Source: an uncultured Rhodospirillales bacterium (GTDB lineage Bacteria > Pseudomonadota > Alphaproteobacteria > CACIAM-22H2). Taken from it: 37,687 nt of DNA. How positions within the stretch are numbered: the stretch's first letter is position 1; every line of letters starts with the position of its first letter. Below the pieces are notes generated by a model. It saw only the letters and a list, made by a program, of their open reading frames with translations. It did not search any database and was not told where the DNA came from. The position numbers were made by a program, and so were the translations under genes. Below are positions 28,114 to 36,038 of this stretch, piece by piece. The stretch covers positions 1 to 37,687 of the forward strand of contig CAIOSQ010000232.1 of the NCBI GenBank assembly GCA_903860935.1. The letters are read 5' to 3'.

Positions 28114-29296
28114 GGGCGAGTAGCGCCGCGTAGCAGCGCTGCTTGTGGCGCGTCGCCGCATCGAGCCGGTGTCGCGCGAGGGCGAGCGTCTGCGCACGGT
28201 GGCCCATCGCCCGCGCGTTTGCTGGATCGTCCAGAAACGCCGCGACAGCCGCGACGACGCCGTCGACGTCGTGCTCGGTCAGCAGACGGCCGGTCTCGCC
28301 ATCGCGCACGATCTCCCGGTGCCATTCGACGTCATAGGAGACCAGGGCGGCACCGGCGGCGGCGGCCTCGATGAGACTGAACCCGCCCATCAGGACCAGC
28401 GCGACCAGAGATGCCCGACGCAACCCAGCGACCGCCGGGCGGTCAAGCGATCCGACCATCCGCACGACATCGCGGAGGATCGGATCGGCGGCGAGCGTGG
28501 TGGCGAGTCGCGCCTCCTCGTCGCCGCTGCCGGCGATCACGAGCACGAAGTCGCGCCGCTGCGATCCCAGGCGCCGGGCGATCGACAGGAGATCGTCGAC
28601 GTAGTTCTCGCGCGACAGACGCCCCGCGAAGCTGACGACGAGACGTCCGGCGGGCAGACCATCCGGTGGCGTCGCCCCGTCCCCTGAGACGAACAGACCA
28701 AGATCGGCGCCATGGGGGATGACTGTGATCCGTTCGCGCGCGGCGCCGCGGGCGAGCGCATAGGCGACAAGGGTTTCGCGGATCGGCCAGACGGCATCCA
28801 CACGGGAGAGCACGAAGCCCTCGACGAGCGAGGCCAGCCGCCGCGACCCGAGCAGAACGGGCGCACCCGCGTCGCCCGCAAGAGCGTGGCGCTTGTCGTA
28901 GTCCGCGTGGATCGACACGCAGACGGGACGACGCGCGAGCCGCGCGATCGCCAGCGCGAGCAGGCCGGAAAAACAGGGATCGGTGGCGCGCACCGCGTCG
29001 ATCCTCTCGTCGCGCACGAGGCGCGCGAGACGCAGCACGCTTCGCGCGACATGGAGCGGCGCCAGCAGACGGCGCAGCCAGCGTCGCGCGACCGGAACGC
29101 CGCATTCCAGGATCTCGGTCCGCTCCGTGAGCCGCACCCTGCGCGCGTGCCGGGTCAGCGGAAAGCAGATCACCACGCGGGCGAAGAAACCATCCTCGTG
29201 GAAGTCGTCGAGCAAGGGCGCGACACCCTTCGCGAGCGCCGAATCGTAGTCGCTCGGCGAGATCAGCAGCAGGCCGCGCCCCGGCGGGAACGTCAT
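28106..29296 (-). CDS. Glycosyltransferase, GT4 type
   Basis: A 396-residue GT-B glycosyltransferase. The N-terminal domain has LLLISPSDYDSALAKGVAPL, VRATDPCFSGLLALAIARLA and RPVCVSIHADYDKRHALAGD. The C-terminal domain has ITVIPHGADLGLFVSG, LVVSFAGRLSRENYVDDLLS, FVLVIAGSGDEEARL and the donor-site acidic motif in MGGFSLIEAAAAGAALVSYD. The usual E-x7-E pair is altered: the first position is Gly in LMGGFSLIE, which may affect activity or phosphate contact. ATG 29296 overlaps the wbpD stop as ATGA. The sugar donor is unknown. Confidence 0.9.
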   Translation of the reverse strand: MTFPPGRGLLLISPSDYDSALAKGVAPLLDDFHEDGFFARVVICFPLTRHARRVRLTERTEILECGVPVARRWLRRLLAPLHVARSVLRLARLVRDERIDAVRATDPCFSGLLALAIARLARRPVCVSIHADYDKRHALAGDAGAPVLLGSRRLASLVEGFVLSRVDAVWPIRETLVAYALARGAARERITVIPHGADLGLFVSGDGATPPDGLPAGRLVVSFAGRLSRENYVDDLLSIARRLGSQRRDFVLVIAGSGDEEARLATTLAADPILRDVVRMVGSLDRPAVAGLRRASLVALVLMGGFSLIEAAAAGAALVSYDVEWHREIVRDGETGRLLTEHDVDGVVAAVAAFLDDPANARAMGHRAQTLALARHRLDAATRHKQRCYAALLAHG

Positions 29297-29892
29297 CGCG
29301 AAACCTCGCCCAGCGCGCCGTCGACCACGGCGTAGCGCCGTCCCGTGCGCGGGCAGACGAGGTCGGGGCCGAGCCGCTCGCCGTCATGGCTCATCCAGCC
29401 GATGCGACGCGCCGGCACGCCGGCGACCAGCGCGAAGGCGGGCACGTCGCGCGTCACCACGGCGCCGGCGGCGACGAAGCACCAGGGGCCGAGTTCGACG
29501 CCGCAGACGATGGTCGCGTTGGCGCCGATCGTGGCGCCGCGGCGCACGCGCGTCGTACGGAACTCGTGCTTGCGCTCAACCGCCGCGCGCGGGTTCATGA
29601 CGTTCGTGAAGACGCAGGACGGGCCGCAGAACACGTCGTCTTCGATCTCGACGCCCTCGTAGAGACTGACGTTGTTCTGGATCTTGCACCCGTCGCCGAC
29701 CGAGACCTTCGGGCCGATCATGACGTTCTGGCCGATCGAGCAGCGCGCGCCGATGCGCGTATGCGGCAGCACGTGGCTGAAATGCCAGATCCGCGTGTCC
29801 GCGCCGATCTCTGCGCCCTGGTCGACATAGGCGCTCTCGTGGATGCGCGCGCCGGGAAAGCGCGGATCCTCGCGCAGTTCAGACGCCGACAT
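29293..29892 (-). CDS. wbpD: UDP-2-acetamido-3-amino-2,3-dideoxy-glucuronate N-acetyltransferase
   Basis: A 199-residue left-handed beta-helix enzyme that N-acetylates the 3-amino group in the UDP-GlcNAc3NAcA pathway, after WbpB and WbpE. Hexapeptide repeats run IHESAYVDQGAEIGADTRIW, IGARCSIGQNVMIGPKVSVG, then GDGCKIQNNVSLYEGVEIED, DVFCGPSCVFTNVMNPRA and RRGATIGANATIVCGVELGP. The strings KIQNNVSLYEGV and CGPSCVFTNVMNPRA are characteristic of WbpD/WlbB. I placed the start at ATG 29892 (MSASELREDP), overlapping wbpB by 14 bp; ATG 29916 would add eight residues. A short tail (CPRTGRRYAVVDGALGEV) extends beyond the helix. Confidence 0.93.
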   Translation of the reverse strand: MSASELREDPRFPGARIHESAYVDQGAEIGADTRIWHFSHVLPHTRIGARCSIGQNVMIGPKVSVGDGCKIQNNVSLYEGVEIEDDVFCGPSCVFTNVMNPRAAVERKHEFRTTRVRRGATIGANATIVCGVELGPWCFVAAGAVVTRDVPAFALVAGVPARRIGWMSHDGERLGPDLVCPRTGRRYAVVDGALGEVSR

Positions 29893-30832
29893 GACGACGG
29901 GCCTGCGGATGGACATGGCCGCGCGCTGGCGCCGGCGTCGCCGTGCGCAGGGCCGAGACCATCTCGATGCTGGGCCGCACCTCGGCGATGCCGAAGCCGC
30001 GGCCGGCGGCGATCTCCTCGTAGGAGCGCGTGTGCAGATCGGTGAAGCCTTCGGAAAACTCGAAATCGGCGCCGTCGACCCGCACCGCGCGATAGGTGTT
30101 CCCCGCGCCAGGCGGCAGGTCGGCGCGGTCGATCGACAGGAACCACGACACCCGGGCGCGCCCCGCCTCGAGATAGCCGGCGGCGCGCTCTGCATCCGCG
30201 TGATGCAGGACGCTGAGGCCAACCTTGCCGAAGACGAAGCCCAGCATGTCGAAGAAATGGACACCGATATTCGTCGCGACGCCGCCCGACTTGGCGACGT
30301 CGCCCTTCCAGGAGCGGTGGTACCAGCGCCCGCGCGGCGTGACGTAGCAGAGTTCGACATCATGGGCGCGATCGCCCGCGGCGCGGATGCGCTCGGCCAG
30401 CGCGACCACCGAGGGGTGCAGGCGCAGCTGCAGGATCGTGTCCACCCGCCGGCCGGTGCGCGCCTCGATGTCGGCAATAGTGTCGAGGTTCCAGGGATTG
30501 AGGACCAGCGGCTTCTCGCAGATCGCGTCGGCGCCGGCGCGCAGAGCGTGGCGGACATGCGCATCATGCAGATAGTTGGGCGAGCAGATCGCCACGCGGT
30601 CGATCGGCTCTCCGCCCATCGCCAGCTTGCTGACATGCCGGTCGTAGCGCTCGAATTCGGTGAAGAACTCGGCCTCGGGGAAATGCTGGTCGATCACGCC
30701 GACAGCATCGTGCGGATCGTAGGCGACGCGCAGCGCACCGCCGGTCGCCTTCATCGCCTTCATGTGGCGGGGCGCGACATAGCCGGCCGCGCCGACCAGG
30801 GCATAGGTGAGGGGCTTGGACAAGGGATGCAT
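29879..30832 (-). CDS. wbpB: UDP-N-acetyl-2-amino-2-deoxyglucuronate dehydrogenase
   Basis: A 317-residue Gfo/Idh/MocA-family oxidoreductase that oxidises C3 of UDP-GlcNAcA, giving the 3-keto sugar used by WbpE. The Rossmann start YALVGAAGYVAPRHMKAMKA closely follows WbpB/WlbA. ICSPNYLHDAHVRHAL and AICEKPLVLNPWNLD (catalytic Lys) are in place, then GRWYHRSWKGDVAKSGGVAT and NIGVHFFDML (catalytic His), and ARVSWFLSIDRADLP. The first gene of the leftward operon, it faces the twin-operator region. The annotated ATG (30832) touches its own GGGGA ribosome site. A TTG at 30823 in the same frame is better spaced (9 nt) and may be the true start. Confidence 0.94.
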   Translation of the reverse strand: MHPLSKPLTYALVGAAGYVAPRHMKAMKATGGALRVAYDPHDAVGVIDQHFPEAEFFTEFERYDRHVSKLAMGGEPIDRVAICSPNYLHDAHVRHALRAGADAICEKPLVLNPWNLDTIADIEARTGRRVDTILQLRLHPSVVALAERIRAAGDRAHDVELCYVTPRGRWYHRSWKGDVAKSGGVATNIGVHFFDMLGFVFGKVGLSVLHHADAERAAGYLEAGRARVSWFLSIDRADLPPGAGNTYRAVRVDGADFEFSEGFTDLHTRSYEEIAAGRGFGIAEVRPSIEMVSALRTATPAPARGHVHPQARRHVGV

Positions 30833-30887
30833 TCCCCAGCTGGCCGATGCCGCACGGCCGATCCGCGCGGTGCGAAGCGGCTACCAT

Positions 30888-30907
30888 GTTCAGAGCGTGA
30901 ACGTCAA
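30888..30907 (-). promoter_or_regulatory. Operator copy 1 and putative -35 of the leftward operon
   Basis: GTTCAGAGCGTGAAC (30888-30902) is a perfect GTTCA-N5-TGAAC dyad. Read on the minus strand it is preceded by TTGAC, so TTGACG (30907-30902) could be a -35 for wbpB. The -10 that should follow is poor (TAGCCG at 18-bp spacing), suggesting a weak or activated promoter. The layout TTGAC-GTTCA-N5-TGAAC matches copy 2 in the opposite direction. Confidence 0.65.
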
Positions 30908-30956
30908 CCCGCGGCCAGGAAAGCAGCCTCTACAAGTTGCTGATACACAAGGACAC

Positions 30957-30984
30957 TTGACGTTCACATTTTGAACGCTATACC
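30957..30984 (+). promoter_or_regulatory. Operator copy 2 inside the promoter of the regulator operon
   Basis: TTGACG (30957-30962), a 16-bp spacer and TATACC (30979-30984) form a good sigma-70 promoter. The dyad GTTCACATTTTGAAC (30962-30976) lies between the two boxes. A protein bound there would block RNA polymerase. Initiation is expected at about 30989-30992, on top of the ATG at 30988, so the transcript may be leaderless. The dyad centre is 74 bp from that of copy 1, close to seven helical turns. Confidence 0.7.
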
Positions 30985-30987
30985 CGA

Positions 30988-31653
30988 ATGACCATGCCGC
31001 AGGCCAAGCCCATCTACCCGCGCGACGGCCGTCCAGCGCGCGACGGCGCCGAGGATGTCGGCGCGACGCTCGACCTGCTGGCGGCGCTCGAGGCGGATGG
31101 CCAGCAGACCCAGCGCGGCCTCGCCCAGCGCCTGGGCATCGCGCTCGGCCTCACCAACGCCTATCTGCGCCGCGCCGCCCGCAAAGGGCTGATCAAGATG
31201 CGCGAGGCGCCCGCACGGCGCTACGCCTACTACCTGACGCCGCGCGGCTTCGCGGAAAAGGCGCGGCTCACCCACGCCTATCTGCGCGACGCCTTCGGAT
31301 TCTTCCGTCGCGCGCGCGCGGAATGCGACGACGCGCTGCGGGCCGCAGCCGCAGCCGGACATCGCCGTATCCTGCTCGCCGGCGCGAGCGAACTCGCCGA
31401 GATCGCGGCGCTCTCCGCGCGCGATCACGATGTGGAGCTGGTCGGCCTGCTCGACCCCGGCCGCAACACCGAGCGTTTCCTCGGCCTGCAGGTGGTGCGC
31501 GAGCTTGACCAGGCGGAGACCTGGGACGCGATCCTTCTGACCGACATCGCCCGGCCGCAGGCGCGCTATGACGAGCTCGTCGCGACGGTGCCGGCGGCAC
31601 GCATCCTGGCGCCGCCGATGCTGCGCGTGGCGCCGCGCGCGGACCGGAGCTGA
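30988..31653 (+). CDS. Winged-helix regulator with a Rossmann-like C-terminal domain
   Basis: A 221-residue protein. Residues 22-100 form a MarR-like winged helix: TQRGLAQRLGIALGLTNAYL is the helix-turn-helix and ARRYAYYLTPRGFAEKARLT the wing. This resembles regulators found beside exopolysaccharide genes. Residues 125-210 look like half a Rossmann fold: RRILLAGASELAEIAALS, VELVGLLDPGRN, FLGLQVV and WDAILLTDI. The order recalls the PglD/NeuD N-terminal domain that binds UDP-sugars, or a CoA-binding fold. It is first in the rightward operon, 11 nt after operator copy 2. I infer that it binds both operators and senses a pathway sugar nucleotide. ATG 30988 lacks a Shine-Dalgarno; ATG 30994 is an alternative. 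Confidence 0.82.
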   Translation: MTMPQAKPIYPRDGRPARDGAEDVGATLDLLAALEADGQQTQRGLAQRLGIALGLTNAYLRRAARKGLIKMREAPARRYAYYLTPRGFAEKARLTHAYLRDAFGFFRRARAECDDALRAAAAAGHRRILLAGASELAEIAALSARDHDVELVGLLDPGRNTERFLGLQVVRELDQAETWDAILLTDIARPQARYDELVATVPAARILAPPMLRVAPRADRS

Positions 31654-31659
31654 TCGTCC

Positions 31660-33591
31660 ATGTGCGGCTTCGCCGGCATCCTCGACACCGATCCGCAGCT
31701 GGCCAACCATGCCATGACCGAGCTGGTCGGGCGCATGGCCGACGCGCTGCGCGCGCGCGGGCCCGACGATTCCGGCGCCTGGGCCGATGCCGAGGCGGGG
31801 ATCGCGCTCGGCTTCCGCAGGCTCGCCATCCTCGACCTCTCCGTCGCCGGCCATCAGCCGATGATCTCGGCGAACGGGCGCTTCGTCATCGTCTTCAACG
31901 GCGAGGTCTACAATTTCGCCGAGCTGCGTGCGGAACTCGAATCCAACGGCGTCGCCTTCCGTAGCCAGAGCGACACCGAAGTCGTGCTCGAGGCCTGCGC
32001 CTATTGGGGTTTCCTGCCGACGCTGCGCCGGCTCAACGGCATGTTCGCGATCGCGCTCTGGGATCGCGAGACGCGCAGCCTGTCGCTGGCCCGCGACCGG
32101 CTCGGGATCAAGCCGCTCTATCTCGCCCATATGGGCTCGTCCTGGCTCTTCGCCTCGCAGCCCGCCGCCTTCGTGCCGCACCCCGCATGGTCGCCGCGGC
32201 TCGATCGCGGCGCGCTGAAGGCGTTCTTCCGCTTCAATTACGTGCCCGCGCCGGCGACGATCTGGCGCAACGTCGAGAAGATCCTACCGGGTGGCTGGGC
32301 GGTCATACGGTCCGATGGCGGCATCGTGCGCGGCCGCTACTGGAGCGTGCGCGCCGAGGCCGCGCGCGCACCGCTGCGCGGGCTGGACACGCGCATCGCG
32401 ACCGACGAGCTCGAGGCGCTGCTCACCGATGCCGTGCGCCGGCAGATGGTGGCCGATGTCCCGGTCGGCGCGTTCTTGTCGGGCGGCATCGATTCCTCCA
32501 CCGTCGTGGCGCTGATGCAGGCGGTCGCGGGCGATCAGAAGGTGCGCAGCTTCACGATCGGCTTCCCGGTGCGCAGCTACGACGAATCCGCCGCCGCCGC
32601 CGCCGTGGCCCGTCATCTGGGCACCGAGCACACGCAGATGATCGTCACGCCGGAAGACGCGATGGCGGTCATTCCGTACATGGCCGATATCTACGACGAA
32701 CCCTTCGCCGACGCCTCGCAGATCCCGACCTTCCTGGTGTCGCGCCTGACCCGGCAGAGCGTGACCGTGGCGCTGTCGGGGGATGGCGGCGACGAGGGCT
32801 TTGCCGGCTACAACCGCTACGACGCGCTGCCCCACTGGCAGAAGCTCTCCGCCATCCCGCTCGGCATGCGCAGCCTCGCGGCGCGCGCGGTTCGGGCGCT
32901 GGCGCCGCGCCACTGGGACAGGCTTTTCGGCAGCTTCGGGGTGAGCACGCCCCAGGCCGGCGACAAGCTGCACAAGGCCGCGCATATCGCGACCGCCGGA
33001 TCGGTCGAGGAACTCTATCGCCGGCTGGTCAGCCAATGGCAGACACCAGAGGACGTCGTGCGCGGCGCGCCCGACCTGCCGCATCCGGCCGACGACCCAG
33101 ACCTGCCGCAGGCGATCCCCGACCCGGTGCAGCGGCTGCAATATCTCGACTTCGCGACCTATCTTCCCGACGACATCCTGACCAAGGTCGACCGCGCGAG
33201 CATGGCGGTCGGGCTGGAGGCGCGCGTGCCCCTGCTCGACCATCGCGTCGTCGAATTCGCGCTGCGCCTGCCTGATGCGCTGAAACGCCGCGACGGACGG
33301 GGCAAGTTCCTTCTGCGCCAGGTGCTCTACCGCCATGTTCCGCGCGCCCTCGTCGACCGTCCGAAGACCGGCTTCGCGATCCCGATCGGCGTCTGGCTGC
33401 GCGGGCCTCTGCGCGACTGGGCCGAGGAGTTGCTCGATCCGCGTGCGCTGCGCGCCGACGGGTTGCTCGACGTCGCCACCATCCGCACCGCCTGGTCCGA
33501 GCACCTGTCCGGCACCCGCAACCTGCAATACCAGCTCTGGGGGGTGCTGATGTTCCAGGCCTGGCGCCAGCGCTGGCGGCTGGTGCCGTGA
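31660..33591 (+). CDS. Asparagine synthase-like glutamine amidotransferase (third of three)
   Basis: A 643-residue AsnB-family enzyme. The glutaminase domain begins MCGFAGILDTDPQL (Cys2 nucleophile), with RRLAILDLSVAGHQPM, FNGEVYNFAELRAEL and QSDTEVVLEA. The synthetase domain has PP-loop LSGGIDSSTVVALMQ, IYDEPFADASQIPTFLVS, LSGDGGDEGFAGYNRY and VDRASMAVGLEARVPLLDHR. The DGGDE form and the EPFADASQIPT motif are those of the branch common in O-antigen and exopolysaccharide loci, unlike the GQGADE and GNGADE forms of the other two. It lies 6 bp after the regulator gene. Amidation of a sugar carboxyl is inferred from context. Confidence 0.94.
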   Translation: MCGFAGILDTDPQLANHAMTELVGRMADALRARGPDDSGAWADAEAGIALGFRRLAILDLSVAGHQPMISANGRFVIVFNGEVYNFAELRAELESNGVAFRSQSDTEVVLEACAYWGFLPTLRRLNGMFAIALWDRETRSLSLARDRLGIKPLYLAHMGSSWLFASQPAAFVPHPAWSPRLDRGALKAFFRFNYVPAPATIWRNVEKILPGGWAVIRSDGGIVRGRYWSVRAEAARAPLRGLDTRIATDELEALLTDAVRRQMVADVPVGAFLSGGIDSSTVVALMQAVAGDQKVRSFTIGFPVRSYDESAAAAAVARHLGTEHTQMIVTPEDAMAVIPYMADIYDEPFADASQIPTFLVSRLTRQSVTVALSGDGGDEGFAGYNRYDALPHWQKLSAIPLGMRSLAARAVRALAPRHWDRLFGSFGVSTPQAGDKLHKAAHIATAGSVEELYRRLVSQWQTPEDVVRGAPDLPHPADDPDLPQAIPDPVQRLQYLDFATYLPDDILTKVDRASMAVGLEARVPLLDHRVVEFALRLPDALKRRDGRGKFLLRQVLYRHVPRALVDRPKTGFAIPIGVWLRGPLRDWAEELLDPRALRADGLLDVATIRTAWSEHLSGTRNLQYQLWGVLMFQAWRQRWRLVP

Positions 33592-33670
33592 GCAAGGCCT
33601 GCGCGCCGCATTCGCCCCCGGCCAATTCGTAATGGCGCGGCGCGCGCCGATCGGCTATCCCGCAGCCACC

Positions 33671-34801
33671 ATGACCCAGTCCCTGCCCTTCATCGACCTG
33701 CAGGCCCAGTATCGTCGGCTCAAGCCCGCGATCGACGCGCGCATCCAGGCGGTGCTCGCCCATGGTCGCTTCATCCTCGGCCCCGAGGTCGCGGAACTCG
33801 AGGCCGCGCTCAGCGCCTATTGCGGCGTACGCGAGACCGTGACCGTGGCCAGCGGCACCGAGGCGCTGCGGCTGCCGATGATGGCCGAGGAGATCGGCCC
33901 GGGCGACGCGGTCTTCCTGCCGGGCTTCACCTACACGGCAACGGCGGAGGTGCCGGTGGCGCTGGGCGCCGAGCCGGTCTTCGTGGACGTCGATCCCACG
34001 ACCTACAATCTCGACCCGGCGGCGCTCGAGGCGGCGATCGCCGCGACGCGGCGCGCCGGCCGCCTGCGCCCACGCGCGGTGATCGCGGTCGATCTCTTCG
34101 GACTTCCCGCCGACTACCCGGCGATCGGCGCGATCTGCGCGCGCGAGGGCCTGTTCCTGGTCGCCGACGGCGCGCAGAGCTTCGGTGCGTCCGCCGACAA
34201 CCGCCGGGTCGGCGGGCTCGCCCCGGTCACGGCCACCAGCTTCTTTCCGGCCAAGCCGCTGGGCGCCTATGGCGATGGCGGCGCGATCTTCACCGACGAT
34301 CCGGCGCGCGCGGAGATCTACCGCTCGCTGCGCTTCCACGGGTCCAACAACGCCGACCGCTACGAGATCGAGCGCATCGGAACCAATGCGCGGCTGGACA
34401 CGCTCCAGGCCGCGATCCTGCTGGTGAAACTCGGCGCCTATCCGGACGAGCTCGCACGCCGCACGGCCGTCGCCGCGCGCTACGACGCCACGCTGCCCGC
34501 GGCGATCCGCCGTCCGGCCTGCGTCGAGGGCGCGGAGAGCGCCTGGCCGCTCTACGTCGTCGAGACGCCGCGGCGCGACGCCGTGAAGGCCGCGCTGGCG
34601 GCCCAGGGCATTCCGACCGCGATCTATTATCCCAAGCCGCTGCATTTCCAGCCGGCCTATGCGCGCTTCGGCGCCGGACCCGGATCGCTGCCGATCGCCG
34701 AGGCGCTCTGCGCCAAGGTGCTGGCACTGCCGATGCACGCCGATCTCGACGCGCCGACGACCGACCGCATCGTCGCCGCCGTGGCGGACGCGCTCGGCTG
34801 A
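33671..34801 (+). CDS. wbpE: UDP-2-acetamido-2-deoxy-3-oxo-glucuronate aminotransferase
   Basis: A 376-residue PLP-dependent DegT/DnrJ/EryC1-family aminotransferase, predicted to convert the 3-keto sugar made by WbpB into the 3-amino sugar, with glutamate as donor. The N-terminus is LPFIDLQAQYRRLKPAIDAR, followed by GRFILGPEVAELEAAL, VASGTEALRLPMMAEEIGPG, FTYTATAEVPVALGAEPVFV, and DGAQSFGA for the cofactor ring. K195 in SFFPAKPLGAYGDGGAI is the PLP lysine. IGTNARLDTLQAAILLVKL and AIYYPKPLHFQPAY complete the family pattern. ATG 33671 was chosen because it begins the conserved fold. It is 79 bp after the amidotransferase, the widest gap in this operon, and 1 bp before the ligase gene. Confidence 0.92.
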   Translation: MTQSLPFIDLQAQYRRLKPAIDARIQAVLAHGRFILGPEVAELEAALSAYCGVRETVTVASGTEALRLPMMAEEIGPGDAVFLPGFTYTATAEVPVALGAEPVFVDVDPTTYNLDPAALEAAIAATRRAGRLRPRAVIAVDLFGLPADYPAIGAICAREGLFLVADGAQSFGASADNRRVGGLAPVTATSFFPAKPLGAYGDGGAIFTDDPARAEIYRSLRFHGSNNADRYEIERIGTNARLDTLQAAILLVKLGAYPDELARRTAVAARYDATLPAAIRRPACVEGAESAWPLYVVETPRRDAVKAALAAQGIPTAIYYPKPLHFQPAYARFGAGPGSLPIAEALCAKVLALPMHADLDAPTTDRIVAAVADALG

Positions 34802-34802
34802 C

Positions 34803-36038
34803 ATGGGCACGGGCGTCGCGCGGCTGCAGGTCGTCGCGCTCGGCCTCGGCGCCGCGCTTCTGGCGCCGCTGGCGATCATCAACGCCGTCGCGCCGCTCTA
34901 CACGCTGGTGGCCCTGCTCGCCGTCGCCGCGCTGATCGCCGGGCGCGGCTGGCGTGGCGTGCCGCGCGTGCCGCTGCTGCTTGCGCTCGCCCTGCTGGGC
35001 TGGGCCGCGCTCTCGATCCTCTGGGCCGTCGATCCCGCACGCTCCGCGCGCGGCTGGGCCTCGCTGGCGCTGTCCCTCACCGGAGGATTGGCCCTGTTCG
35101 CGGCCGCCGACGCGCTGTCGTCCGATGGCCGGGCGCGGGTCGGCAGGGCACTGGCCCTCGGCACGATCGCCGCGCTGGTGCCGCTGACGATCGAGGCGAT
35201 CGCGCGCGCGCGCGGCTGGACGCCGACGCCGCAGCAATGGCTGCTCGAGAGCGCGGGCTTCGCCTACGGACCGCATCAGCTCAACCGCGTCGCCGCCCTC
35301 GTCGCGATCGCGGTCTGGCCCGCGGCCGCGATCCTCGCGCGGCACGCCGGATGGCGGCGTGCGTGGCTGCTGCCCGCCTGGGCGGCCTGCGTCCTGCCGG
35401 CCTTCGACAGCGCCGCGGCGCTGCTGGCCCTCGTCTGCGCCGCGGCCACGCTCGTCCTCGCCGTTGCCATCGACGCGTGGCGTCCGCGCGCGCTGCGCAT
35501 CCTCGCGCCCGCGGCGATCGCGATCGGCGTCGCGGCGATGCCGATGCTGCCGAACTGGGAGCCGTTCCGCGCCCGCTTTACCGAGCGCGCCCAGGGCGTC
35601 TCGATCTGGCACCGCGCGGAGATCTGGTCCTTCGTCGCGACCCGGATCGCCGAACGGCCGCTCCTGGGCTGGGGCCTTGATTCGGCGCGCAGCATGCCCG
35701 GCGGCAAGGACCTGATCGACGGCCGGGCGGAGCGGCTGCCCCTGCACCCGCACAACAACATCCTCCAGCTCTGGCTCGAGCTTGGCCTGCCCGGCGCGGC
35801 GCTGATGGCGATTCTGGCGAGCGCCGTGGCGCGCCGCGCCTGCGCGCAGGCGGATCGGGCCGGCCGGCTCGCGCTTCTCGCCGCGCTGGCGGCGGCGCTC
35901 GCGGTCGCGGCCACGGGCTATGGCGTGTGGCAGGCCTGGTGGATGGGGGCGCTGTGGATCGTCGCGAGCGCCGTGCGCGCGGCCTTTGGCGGCGTGGCGC
36001 CTGGCCCGGCAAGCCATGACCGCACGGAGCGCGCATGA
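34803..36038 (+). CDS. O-antigen ligase / polymerase-like membrane protein (WaaL/Wzy_C)
   Basis: A 411-residue integral membrane protein with about ten hydrophobic helices, such as VVALGLGAALLAPLAIINAV, LYTLVALLAVAALIA and ILAPAAIAIGVAAMPML. A large periplasmic loop (about 255-330) ends in HPHNNILQLWLELGLPG (from residue 315), the Wzy_C/WaaL hallmark whose His lies near the active site. WaaL joins undecaprenyl-linked O-antigen to lipid A-core; Wzy polymerises repeat units. The family domain does not separate the two roles. Start ATG 34803 lies 1 bp after wbpE. Its stop overlaps the next glycosyltransferase (ATGA). Confidence 0.87.
   Translation: MGTGVARLQVVALGLGAALLAPLAIINAVAPLYTLVALLAVAALIAGRGWRGVPRVPLLLALALLGWAALSILWAVDPARSARGWASLALSLTGGLALFAAADALSSDGRARVGRALALGTIAALVPLTIEAIARARGWTPTPQQWLLESAGFAYGPHQLNRVAALVAIAVWPAAAILARHAGWRRAWLLPAWAACVLPAFDSAAALLALVCAAATLVLAVAIDAWRPRALRILAPAAIAIGVAAMPMLPNWEPFRARFTERAQGVSIWHRAEIWSFVATRIAERPLLGWGLDSARSMPGGKDLIDGRAERLPLHPHNNILQLWLELGLPGAALMAILASAVARRACAQADRAGRLALLAALAAALAVAATGYGVWQAWWMGALWIVASAVRAAFGGVAPGPASHDRTERA

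Noticed and set aside
30888-30976. The GTTC-N7-GAAC dyads as LexA (SOS) boxes
   Set aside because: Alphaproteobacterial LexA boxes are direct repeats (GTTC-N7-GTTC). Here the halves are inverted, the motif extends to TTGAC, and the neighbouring genes are not DNA-repair genes.
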